From: Ahrensia sp.
GTDB lineage: Bacteria; Pseudomonadota; Alphaproteobacteria; Rhizobiales; Rhizobiaceae
Assembly (NCBI GenBank): GCA_002698425.1
Contig: NZXU01000102.1
Coordinates: 1-19,458 of the forward strand
Length of the DNA stretch: 19,458 bases
Direction: 5' to 3'
Position 1 is the first letter of the stretch. Each line of letters begins with the position of its first letter. Under the pieces are notes generated by a model. That model ran no database searches. It was given only the letters and a program-made list of their open reading frames with translations, and was not told where the DNA came from. Both the position numbers and the translations under genes were made by a program. Below are positions 1-6,540 of this stretch, one piece after another.

Positions 1-1299
1 GCCTTCGCCCTTGCCGCCGCACTTGCCGGTGGCGACGTTGAAGTTGCCGCAGGACATCGGGGCCCGCCAATCGGCGATCAGGTCCTTCGAGTCCGGCAGG
101 AAGTCCGACCACTCGTCGCCGACCACGAGGCCGGGGGTCTCCCAGACAACCTCGAACTGGCCGTCGTCCTGGATTTCGCCGATGAGGACCGGCTTCGTCA
201 GGTGGTGGTTCGGCATCATGGTGGCGTAGCCGCCGGTGAGGTTCGGAACCGAGATGCCGATGAGCGCGTCGATGACGGCGTCGGGATCGGTGGTGCCGGC
301 CTTCTCGACCGCCTCGACCCACATGTTGAAGCCGATGTAGTGGGCTTCCATCGGATCGTTGGTCACGCGGTCCTCGTCGCCGATGAAGGCGTGCCAGGCG
401 TCGATGAACTCGGCGTTGGCGTCGGTGTCCACGCTCTGGAAGTAGTTCCAGGCGGCGAGGTGGCCGACGAGCGGCTCGGTGTCGATGCCGGCGAGCTCTT
501 CCTCACCCACCGAGAAGGCAACCACCGGGATGTCGGCGGCGTCGATGCCCTGGTTGGCGAGTTCCTTGTAGAACGGCACGTTGGCGTCGCCGTTGATGGT
601 GGAGACCACCGCGGTCTTCTTGCCGGCCGAGCCGAAGGCCTTGATGTCGGCGACGATCGTCTGCCAGTCCGAATGACCGAACGGCGTGTAGTTGATCATG
701 ATGTCTTCTTCGGCGACGCCCTTGTCCTTGAGATAGGCCTCGAGGATCTTGTTGGTCGTGCGCGGATAGACATAGTCGGTGCCGGCGAGAACCCAGCGCT
801 CGACCTCTTCCTCTTCCATCAGGTAGTCGACGGCGGGAATGGCCTGCTGGTTCGGCGCGGCGCCGGTGTAGAAGACGTTGCGCTGCGACTCCTCGCCCTC
901 ATACTGGACGGGGTAGAACAGGATCGAGTTCAGTTCCTCGAAGACCGGCAGCACGGATTTGCGCGACACGGAGGTCCAGCAGCCGAAGACGACATCGACG
1001 CCGTCGCCGGTGATCAGTTCGCGCGCCTTTTCGGCGAAGAGCGGCCAGTCGGAAGCCGGATCGACAACGACGGCCTCGAGCTTCTTGCCGAGAAGGCCGC
1101 CCTTGGCGTTCTGCTCGTCGACGAGCATTTCCATGACATCCTTCAGGGTCGTCTCGGAAATCGCCATCGTTCCGGACAGCGAGTGAAGAATACCGACCTT
1201 GATGGTGTCCTCCTGCGCCGTGGCGACGGAGGCGAACGACGAAACGGCGATCGCAGCACCGGCCAGAGCGGCAGTCAGTTTTCTACGCGTAAAATTCAT
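1..1299 (-). CDS. urtA: Urea ABC transporter substrate-binding protein (partial, 3' end off window)
   Basis: Periplasmic binding protein that would deliver urea (or short amides) to the UrtBCDE ABC importer. The frame is open for 433 codons from ATG at 1299 to the window edge. The N-terminus is a signal peptide (MNFTRRKLTAAL..., likely cut after ASVATA); the TRRKL stretch resembles a Tat signal. The mature part starts TIKVGILHSLSGTMAISE, continues with a ...CWTSVSRKSVLPVFEE block and FYPVQYEGEESQRNVFYTGA, and near the edge reads APMSCGNFNVATGKCGG. All of these are characteristic of the UrtA/AmiC-like amide-binding family. Family members are about 430 residues, so only the last few residues should be missing. 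AGGAG lies 7 bases before the ATG. A sigma-54 promoter match sits just upstream, fitting nitrogen control. urtBCDE would be expected further left, outside the window. Assignment is by remembered family sequence, not by search. Confidence 0.93.
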   Translation of the reverse strand, partial: MNFTRRKLTAALAGAAIAVSSFASVATAQEDTIKVGILHSLSGTMAISETTLKDVMEMLVDEQNAKGGLLGKKLEAVVVDPASDWPLFAEKARELITGDGVDVVFGCWTSVSRKSVLPVFEELNSILFYPVQYEGEESQRNVFYTGAAPNQQAIPAVDYLMEEEEVERWVLAGTDYVYPRTTNKILEAYLKDKGVAEEDIMINYTPFGHSDWQTIVADIKAFGSAGKKTAVVSTINGDANVPFYKELANQGIDAADIPVVAFSVGEEELAGIDTEPLVGHLAAWNYFQSVDTDANAEFIDAWHAFIGDEDRVTNDPMEAHYIGFNMWVEAVEKAGTTDPDAVIDALIGISVPNLTGGYATMMPNHHLTKPVLIGEIQDDGQFEVVWETPGLVVGDEWSDFLPDSKDLIADWRAPMSCGNFNVATGKCGGKGEG

Positions 1300-1564
1300 G
1301 GGTGGCTCCTGACAATTGATAACGACAAGTTAGGAGCAATCGTCGTGCCAGTCCCTCGAACCGGCATGAGGAGATCAATATTACCTATATATTTCAGGAT
1401 GTTACCGAGCTAAACCGACTCAAGGTTGCAACCATCCTAGCGTCAGCTCCACTGCCTCGTTTTTCAGCAACAGACCTAAAAGAGAGGTCAAATAATATGC
1501 ATCACAGATATATGCATAAAAATTCATCTGATTTTCGCGGCGATTATGCAAATCGCCATGCCGG
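1300..1564. other. urtA upstream region with inverted and direct repeats
   Basis: This gene-free stretch is AT-richer than its surroundings. Besides the sigma-54 promoter it contains a perfect 10-bp palindrome GGTTGCAACC (1424-1433), TATGCAT at 1496-1502 and again at 1511-1517, and an inverted repeat GGCGATT-N5-AATCGCC (1539-1557) 8 bases past the stop codon of the DUF2783 gene. The palindrome lies about 100 bases upstream of the predicted urtA start, where an enhancer-binding activator could sit, but it does not match the NtrC consensus. Function is unassigned. Confidence 0.4.
1335..1350 (-). promoter_or_regulatory. Sigma-54 (RpoN) promoter of urtA
   Basis: Read on the minus strand the sequence is TGGCAC-GACGA-TTGCT, which fits the RpoN consensus TGGCAC-N5-TTGCW at every defined position. 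The GG and GC doublets have the correct spacing. Transcription would start near 1325, about 25 bases before the urtA ATG. Urea transporters in proteobacteria are commonly under NtrC/RpoN control. No convincing NtrC palindrome was found upstream. Confidence 0.8.
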
Positions 1565-1771
1565 CTATTTGGCCCCCTTGCGCGCCGCGGCGAGCGCCGC
1601 CGCAAGGAAATCGATATCGCCGACGCGGTTGGCGAGGATCAGGATCAGGCGCGTATCCATACGCAGGCACTGCTCCAGCGTCAGCCCCTCATGCGCCTCG
1701 GCCAGCGCCTCGTAGAAGACATCCGCATCCGCGCCGAGTCGATCGCCCGTCTTGTCGGTCTTGCCGCTCAT
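1565..1771 (-). CDS. Small DUF2783 family protein
   Basis: Short soluble protein of 68 residues with no signal peptide or membrane segment. The segments DADVFYEALAEAHEGLTLEQ and RLILILANRVGDIDFLAAALAAAR match my memory of the DUF2783 family, a small helical alphaproteobacterial family of unknown function. GGAGAG lies about 6 bases before the ATG at 1771, and the high-GC codon use is normal. It is read in the same direction as the SH3 gene upstream (149-base gap, with a GC-rich hairpin between them) and as urtA downstream. DUF2783 genes are often found near flavin monooxygenases, but none is present here, so the context gives no clue to function. Confidence 0.72.
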   Translation of the reverse strand: MSGKTDKTGDRLGADADVFYEALAEAHEGLTLEQCLRMDTRLILILANRVGDIDFLAAALAAARKGAK

Positions 1772-1839
1772 CGCTCTCCGCCGCCGGTTTCCAGCAGAAA
1801 GCCTAACACCAAAGGGCCGGTGGCGTCACATGGGCAAAT

Positions 1840-1867
1840 CCGGCCCGGCGGAGGGCTGCCGGGCCGG
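1840..1867 (-). terminator. GC-rich hairpin after the SH3 gene, possible terminator
   Basis: A perfect 10-bp stem (CCGGCCCGGC / GCCGGGCCGG) with an 8-base loop lies 53 bases past the stop codon of the SH3-domain gene. On the minus strand only ATTTG follows the stem, with no real T-run. It may terminate weakly, or just separate or stabilise the transcripts of the SH3 and DUF2783 genes. Confidence 0.4.
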
Positions 1868-1920
1868 GCTGTTCCGCCGGGCGCGCGGGGGACACGCGGC
1901 CGGCGCGAACCCGCGGTCTT

Positions 1921-2610
1921 CTACTGGCGGTGCCAGACCCGGGTGCGGCTTGCGCTCGCGCCTCTCGGGCCGGTCCGCGTCACGGTACAGGCCGGATTGG
2001 CGGGATCGTAGGCGTTGCAGCTGCGTGTGCGGCTCGCGGTGCCGCCATAGGGCCCGGTGGTGTCGCGCGTCGCGGTGCAGGCGCCGTCGGTGCAATCGCG
2101 GGTCTGCGTCGTCGCGCCGCCATAGACGCCCGTCGTCGACCGCGTCGCGGTGCAACTCCCGTCCGCGCAATCGACCGTGCGGCTGTGCGACGTGACGCGC
2201 GGCGCGACATAGGGCGGATAGGCGGCCCAGCGTCCATACCAGGGATAGCCGACATAGTATGTGTCCCAATAGGCCCGGTTATAGGCGACGACGACCAGCC
2301 CTGTCCGGGCCGCCACGGCCGGCGTCACCACGACCGGCGCGCCGCGCCAGACGACCTGCATGTAATGCGCGGACACCCAGCCGCGCTTGCCGGCGAAGCC
2401 GACATCGCACCAGCTGTAATCGGCGACGCAGCCAAAGGTGACGATCGCCGCGCCCTGCGGAACGACGGTGACGACCGGATAGGCCGTCGACGGCCCGGCG
2501 CGCATGTTGACATCGGCGGTCGCGACCGCCGCGCTGGCCGCCGAGGCGGAATTGACGGCGAAGCCGAGAAACAGCAGCCCGGAAGCAATGAGGAGAAAAA
2601 TGCGTGTCAT
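1921..2610 (-). CDS. Exported SH3b-domain protein with Cys-containing tandem repeats
   Basis: Predicted exported protein of 229 residues. Residues 1-24 form a signal peptide (MTRIFLLIASGLLFLGFAVNSASA). Residues 27-88 are a bacterial SH3 (SH3b) domain: ADVNMRAGPSTAYPVVTVVPQG, then GKRGWVSAHYMQVVW. A Tyr/Trp-rich linker follows at about 110-135. The tail holds three tandem units of 25, 25 and 28 residues (145-222) of the form TRxC-DG-CTATRxTTGxYGG. Each unit has a Cys pair that could form a disulfide outside the cytoplasm. SH3b domains usually bind peptidoglycan or other envelope ligands; the ligand here is unknown. The ATG at 2610 was chosen because the signal peptide starts there and AAAGGA lies 8 bases upstream; an in-frame GTG at 2667 would add 19 residues ahead of the signal peptide. 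The start codon lies within a 14-bp inverted repeat. Confidence 0.82.
   Translation of the reverse strand: MTRIFLLIASGLLFLGFAVNSASAASAAVATADVNMRAGPSTAYPVVTVVPQGAAIVTFGCVADYSWCDVGFAGKRGWVSAHYMQVVWRGAPVVVTPAVAARTGLVVVAYNRAYWDTYYVGYPWYGRWAAYPPYVAPRVTSHSRTVDCADGSCTATRSTTGVYGGATTQTRDCTDGACTATRDTTGPYGGTASRTRSCNAYDPANPACTVTRTGPRGASASRTRVWHRQ
2031..2178 (-). repeat. Tandem 75-bp coding repeats in the SH3 gene tail
   Basis: Two consecutive 75-base units (about 2178-2104 and 2103-2029), plus a diverged third copy down to about 1945, encode the repeated TxxCxDGxCTATRxTTGxYGG units. The Cys pair and the TTG-YGG motif are kept in the first two copies. The third carries an insertion between the two Cys residues and has lost the YGG. 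Confidence 0.6.
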
Positions 2611-2670
2611 CGTCGATCCTTTTCGATGGAAACGCACGGACGAATGCCCATGCCTTGACGATGACACGCA
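2601..2670 (-). promoter_or_regulatory. Inverted repeat enclosing the SH3 gene start codon
   Basis: TGCGTGTCATCGTC (2601-2614) and GACGATGACACGCA (2657-2670) are perfect 14-bp inverted repeats with 42 bases between them. In a minus-strand transcript starting upstream of 2670, the ATG (2610-2608) would lie in the middle of the 14-bp stem, with the AAAGGA ribosome binding site in the loop beside it. This could hold translation off until the stem is melted or displaced. Confidence 0.55.
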
Positions 2671-2825
2671 GCGAATTGGCGGGTCCTATGCAGGCATGCA
2701 GTTTTTGTCCGGAGAATGCGACGCCGAAGGCAAAGCGTTGGAGGACAAAGACAGGCCGGCTACGAGTTGCGGCCTAATTTCCTCCGGTGAATGCAACCAA
2801 ACGGGCTCTACCGTATTTTACAGCA

Positions 2826-3209
2826 ATGAGCACTTCTGTTGATACATTCTCGATCCTCCTTTTGGACGACGATCCGATCATCGCCATGGACGCAGCCATG
2901 GAGATCGAAGACTGGGGTCACGTCTGTCACGTCGCCTACGATCTCGACTCGGCATTCGAAATGCTGAACGAGGTTCAGGTCGACGCGGCGCTGCTGGATT
3001 ACGATCTGGGCGGGCATACGAGCCTGCCGCTGGCGAGCGAACTGCACGAGAAACAATTGCCCTTTGCGTTCGTCACCGGTCGCGATGTCGGTGAGATCGC
3101 CAGGAAGCTGGGCATCAAGCCGCTCGTATTCACGAAGCCGGTCGATTATGCCGTGGTCGCCAAGAACCTGCTGGGTTCCGGCCTGTCGCCGGCCTCTGTC
3201 TCCGTCTGA
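2826..3209 (+). CDS. Single-domain response regulator receiver protein
   Basis: A CheY-like receiver of 127 residues with no output domain. The acidic pocket is D14-D16 (LLLDDDPIIAMD), the phosphoacceptor is D58 (ALLDYDLGG), the switch threonine is T84 (FVTGRD), and the conserved lysine is K104 (FTKP). It closely resembles receivers attached to HWE kinases, and shares the IIAMDA stretch with the receiver at the C-terminus of the neighbouring phytochrome. The start is uncertain: ATG 2826 lies right at the domain edge but has no clear ribosome binding site; ATG 2787 would add 13 residues and is no better. It is convergent with bphP and shares a terminator region. A role as phosphate sink or shuttle for a HWE kinase such as BphP is inferred. 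Confidence 0.85.
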   Translation: MSTSVDTFSILLLDDDPIIAMDAAMEIEDWGHVCHVAYDLDSAFEMLNEVQVDAALLDYDLGGHTSLPLASELHEKQLPFAFVTGRDVGEIARKLGIKPLVFTKPVDYAVVAKNLLGSGLSPASVSV

Positions 3210-3241
3210 CAAACGAATTTAGCCGCTCCGCGCCCAATCAT

Positions 3242-3280
3242 CCGGCCCGTGCTTCGTAATGCGAACCACGGGCCGGTTTC
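3242..3280 (+). terminator. Intrinsic terminator of the receiver gene
   Basis: A 10-bp stem CCGGCCCGTG / CACGGGCCGG (3242-3251 and 3267-3276) has an inner TTCG/CGAA extension and is followed by TTTCTT on the plus strand. It lies 32 bases past the receiver stop codon and about 20 bases past the bphP stop codon on the other strand. It may serve both convergent genes, although the T-run is present only in the plus direction. Confidence 0.8.
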
Positions 3281-3296
3281 TTCGTGTATGCGGATG

Positions 3297-5864
3297 CTAT
3301 TGCGGTCCCCGCGCCAACGCGATCGACATCGCCTTTCGCATGCCGTCCGAATCATAGGGTTTCGCCAACACCGGGACCGTACGAAGCGGCTCGGGCAGGT
3401 TCGATTTCTCGCCATAGCCGGACGCGAAGATGAACGGGATCCCCTCTTCGAGAAGACGCTCCGCGACCGGAATGCTCCGTTCGGATCCCAGGTTGACATC
3501 GAGGACCGCGAAATCGACGTCGCCGTCGTCGAGTAAGGATTGGGCACGGCTGACACTGCCGCAGACCGAAATCCGCTCGATTCCCATCCCCCTGAGGATA
3601 TCTTCGGCATCCATCGCGATGATCAGATTGTCTTCCACGAGAAGCACATGAGACGGCATCGGCCCCGTGCCGACGGCAATCGTTGTGGCGGACTTGTCCT
3701 CTTCGGCCTCGTCAGCCGGCATTCCGTCGCGAACATGCGGCGACGGAATCCAGAAACTGGCGGTCACGCCATCTTCCGGATAGTCGATCTGCGCCTGGCC
3801 CTGGAGTTCGAACGGAACGGACCGTTCGATGATCGTGGTGCCGAAACCGCGCCGCGTCGGCTCCTTGACCGCGGGACCGCCGCGTTCCTGCCAGCGAATG
3901 TCGAGCGATCCGTCGTCGCGTCGCGAAAGGCCGATCTCGACGACGCCGCTGCGATCGGCCAATGCACCGTATTTCGCCGAGTTGGTCATCAATTCATGGA
4001 CCACCAGCGCGATATTCGAATAAGCCGTCGGCGTCAGCATGATGTCGTCGCCCGAGACCTGCACGCGATCCGACTTTTCGAGCAGATATCCGGCCGCCTC
4101 CATGCGGATAAGCCGCTTGAGCGGCGCCGGCGACCAGTTGTCCTTGGTGATCTGGTCGTGAGCCCGCGCCAGCGCGTGAATGCGGCTGTCGAGAACTTTT
4201 GCGAATTCCTCCGTGGTCAGGTCCGTGGTCGAGGTCTGCGATATCAGGCTTCGGACCAGCCCCAGGATATTGCGGACGCGGTGATTCAGTTCGGCGATCA
4301 GCAATTCCTGCTTTTCCGAGGCCCTGCGGCGCACCTCGGCGGCATCGTCCGCCATGCGCAAGACCACCTCGAGCACCGTGATGCGGAGCTGTTCGGCGAT
4401 CCGCAATTGCGCACGGCTCCATTCCTCGCTTTGCCCGTCGACTTCCTCTTGCCAGGCCTCGAAGCTCTTGCGCGGGGTGAGCCGGATACCGTTTGGACCG
4501 AGATTGGCCGGTTTCTGCGGATTGCCGGCCCAGGTGACGATCCGGCGCAATTCCGGCCTGAAGAAGATGATGTAGTCGCGCGGCCTCTTGGAAATCGGTA
4601 TGGCGACGAGGCCGGCGGCGATTTCCTTGTAGCCAACGGCCTCCGGTACGAGTTTGCGGATTTCGCTGGTCGCGACGATCTCGCCGGCCGGCAGCGTGTT
4701 CAGGCGCTTGGCGATCGAGCGCACATCTTCGCTATCGGGGCGCATGCCGGTTCCCGACACGATGCCATTGGCGATGATCGCCATGCCGTCCGCCTGCATC
4801 AGCGCCAGCGCCGGCTCGTAATGCGCGGCGAACACCTCGTTGACATTGACCGACGCCGCGGCCGACCTCGAAAGCGCGTTGACGAGATCGCTCGCCTGTT
4901 CGCTGACCGCGCTGTCATCGCGGGAAAGACGACCTTCAAGCAGGAGGGAAAGCATTTGCCCGAACAGCAGGATCGCGTTGCGCTGGCTCTGCGCGAGCAC
5001 CTTGGGCCGGCGGTGATGGCACGCGATCAGACCCCAGAGCTTGCCTTCGATGATCAGCGAGATCGACATCGACGCAGCCACGGGCATGTTGCGCAGATAT
5101 TCGAGATGGATCGACGACACCGAGCGCAGCACCGAATGCGACAGGTCAAGCATGCCGGCGGGGCTGTCGAGCGGCAGGATCGGCACGCCCTCGTCATTGG
5201 CATCGGCGATGACGCGGATCGGGTTCTTCAGGTAGAGGGCCCGCGCCTGGGCGGGAATGTCGGAGGACGGATAGCGCAGGCCGAGGAATGGCTCCATGCC
5301 GGCCGCGTGCCACTCGGCGACAACCTCGCCGCTCTGGTCCGGCGCAAAGCGATAGGCCATGACACGATCGAACCCGGCGAGCGCCGCGGCGAACCGCACC
5401 GCGAATTTGAGGATCGCGGCCGTATCCGACAGGCGCCCGATACGGTTCATCGCCTGCTGCACATCACCGATATAGCGTTCGGCGTCGCCCTGCCCGGACG
5501 GCTCCTCGAACTCGACGACGACATAGTTGCTGGCGATGTGAACGGTCGCGTCGAAGGCCCTCTTCTCGTCAACGCCGGCATGAAGGCCGTGAACGATCTC
5601 GGGCAGCGCGCCGGAGCGCATGTTCTGCAGCTTGTTGCGGATCGAATGAATCGATTCGCGGCTCAGGAAGCTCGAAGCGGGCTCGCCGATCAGGCTTTCC
5701 GGCGTACAGCCGAGAAAGTCTTCGGCATTGGCGGAGACATGCGAGACAATCCAGTCGGAGGTCAGCGCAACCAGGAAGCCGAATTGCTGGACCTTGCCCA
5801 GCATATGAATCGGCTCGCGGTCGCAATTCGTCAGGTCAACTTTGGGTTCGGGGATCTGGTCCAT
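3297..5864 (-). CDS. bphP: Bacteriophytochrome HWE histidine kinase with C-terminal receiver
   Basis: Red/far-red photoreceptor kinase of 855 residues. Order: PAS with Cys14 (VDLTNCDRE), the expected thioether site for biliverdin; GAF with PSSDIPAQAR (about 199-207) and the chromophore-pocket histidine in SIHLEYLRNM (about 253); PHY with the tongue motif PRKSF (464-468); HWE kinase with phosphoacceptor His528 (ELNHRVRN), an N-box containing VHELMTNSAKYGAL (about 622-635) and the W-x-E signature RWQERGG (658-660); receiver about 738-846 with D789 (VLDVNLG) and K835 (LAKP). All key residues appear intact. The ATG at 5864 was chosen; an in-frame TTG at 5906 would add 14 residues with no clear binding site. 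It overlaps the 3' end of bphO by 29 bases, so chromophore supply and apoprotein are co-expressed. A hybrid kinase acting through its own or a separate receiver is inferred. Confidence 0.93.
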   Translation of the reverse strand: MDQIPEPKVDLTNCDREPIHMLGKVQQFGFLVALTSDWIVSHVSANAEDFLGCTPESLIGEPASSFLSRESIHSIRNKLQNMRSGALPEIVHGLHAGVDEKRAFDATVHIASNYVVVEFEEPSGQGDAERYIGDVQQAMNRIGRLSDTAAILKFAVRFAAALAGFDRVMAYRFAPDQSGEVVAEWHAAGMEPFLGLRYPSSDIPAQARALYLKNPIRVIADANDEGVPILPLDSPAGMLDLSHSVLRSVSSIHLEYLRNMPVAASMSISLIIEGKLWGLIACHHRRPKVLAQSQRNAILLFGQMLSLLLEGRLSRDDSAVSEQASDLVNALSRSAAASVNVNEVFAAHYEPALALMQADGMAIIANGIVSGTGMRPDSEDVRSIAKRLNTLPAGEIVATSEIRKLVPEAVGYKEIAAGLVAIPISKRPRDYIIFFRPELRRIVTWAGNPQKPANLGPNGIRLTPRKSFEAWQEEVDGQSEEWSRAQLRIAEQLRITVLEVVLRMADDAAEVRRRASEKQELLIAELNHRVRNILGLVRSLISQTSTTDLTTEEFAKVLDSRIHALARAHDQITKDNWSPAPLKRLIRMEAAGYLLEKSDRVQVSGDDIMLTPTAYSNIALVVHELMTNSAKYGALADRSGVVEIGLSRRDDGSLDIRWQERGGPAVKEPTRRGFGTTIIERSVPFELQGQAQIDYPEDGVTASFWIPSPHVRDGMPADEAEEDKSATTIAVGTGPMPSHVLLVEDNLIIAMDAEDILRGMGIERISVCGSVSRAQSLLDDGDVDFAVLDVNLGSERSIPVAERLLEEGIPFIFASGYGEKSNLPEPLRTVPVLAKPYDSDGMRKAMSIALARGPQ

Positions 5865-6411
5865 GGGCTGGAAACAGCTCCTCTGCGGTCTTGAGATAAT
5901 GTTCAAACAGCTCGATCGCGTTGTCGCGCATGTCGGCGAGCTCGCGATCGGACCATTGCGTGGTGTTGAGCCAGTGCAGGAAGCTCGGCCAAAGGCCCGA
6001 GCCCTCCCCGTGGCTCAGAAACGAAGTGGGGAAAGCCGCTCCCGATTGCGCCAGCCGCCGTCGAATGACGGTAGCGCCGAGCCGCGAGCCTTCCAGGACA
6101 TAAAGTAATCCGGCAACACCACCGCGCGAATTTAAAAAAGACGCATCGATGCGCCCCGGTCGCTGGAGGCCGAGGACAGCGAGATCGTCATCGAGCGCGA
6201 TCGTGCGGCTGCGCAAGACGGCATCCGGAAGGTCGGCAAGATGGCCGCTCGCGTAAACGAAATTCTCCGCAACCGGCACCACGGCCGCATGAGACAACAG
6301 CATGGCCGAGTATCCGCGCCTGCTGGCGATACGCTCCAGGCTGAATGCGGCGTCGACTTTTTGGTGAAGGGTCTTGGTCGATTCGGAAAGAAAGGTTCGA
6401 ATTTGGCTCAA
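5836..6411 (-). CDS. bphO: Biliverdin-forming heme oxygenase
   Basis: Bacteriophytochrome-associated heme oxygenase of 191 residues, opening heme to biliverdin, the BphP chromophore. His16 (STKTLHQKVDAAF) sits where the proximal heme ligand lies in BphO proteins. VLEGSRLGATVIRRRL matches the conserved distal-helix region with its Gly residues. Length is normal. The start is TTG at 6411: a TAA stop codon lies immediately before it, the next Met is residue 36 (beyond the heme ligand), and no alternative start lies between. No good ribosome binding site is visible, so translation may be weak. It is the first gene of the bphO-bphP pair (29-base overlap) and lies downstream of an EcfG-type promoter match. 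The gap to the E1 gene upstream is 129 bases. Confidence 0.9.
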   Translation of the reverse strand: MSQIRTFLSESTKTLHQKVDAAFSLERIASRRGYSAMLLSHAAVVPVAENFVYASGHLADLPDAVLRSRTIALDDDLAVLGLQRPGRIDASFLNSRGGVAGLLYVLEGSRLGATVIRRRLAQSGAAFPTSFLSHGEGSGLWPSFLHWLNTTQWSDRELADMRDNAIELFEHYLKTAEELFPAHGPDPRTQS

Positions 6412-6464
6412 TTAGAAAGGCCTGAAATCCGGCTGGCGCCGGTTTTAATTGAAATCAGGGTGTC

Positions 6465-6489
6465 AACGCGCCATCGGCGCAAAAGTTCC
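6465..6489 (-). promoter_or_regulatory. EcfG-type general stress promoter upstream of bphO-bphP
   Basis: On the minus strand GGAAC (6489-6485) is followed by exactly 16 bases and then CGTT (6468-6465). This equals the GGAAC-N16/17-CGTT consensus known for EcfG (RpoE2/RpoE4) sigma factors of the alphaproteobacterial general stress response. Transcription would start near 6458, leaving a leader of about 47 bases that contains a small hairpin (CCGGC-GCCA-GCCGG, 6442-6429). The element is intergenic and correctly oriented. Confidence 0.65.
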
Positions 6490-6540
6490 CTCGGTTGGCT
6501 TCGACGGCGGCGACGTCAGGCACCGACGACGAAAGCCGCG

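Noticed and set aside
202..1413. Plus-strand open frame of 403 codons opposite urtA
   Set aside because: Antisense of urtA, extending over its promoter; no recognisable domain.
1930..2658. Plus-strand open frame of 242 codons opposite the SH3 gene
   Set aside because: Antisense; the minus-strand reading has a signal peptide, an SH3b domain and ordered repeats.
2701..2786. GGAGA...GCGTT upstream of the receiver gene as a second EcfG promoter
   Set aside because: The first box deviates from GGAAC and the spacing is too long (about 20 bases).
3540..5894. Plus-strand open frame of 784 codons opposite bphP
   Set aside because: It is the exact antisense of an intact phytochrome gene; its product is rich in Arg, His and Asp with no recognisable domain, as expected from the complement of high-GC codons.
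6429..6442. CCGGC-TGGC-GCCGG followed by TTTT on the plus strand as a terminator
   Set aside because: No plus-strand gene reaches this point, and the stem is only 5 bp; it is more sensibly part of the bphO leader.
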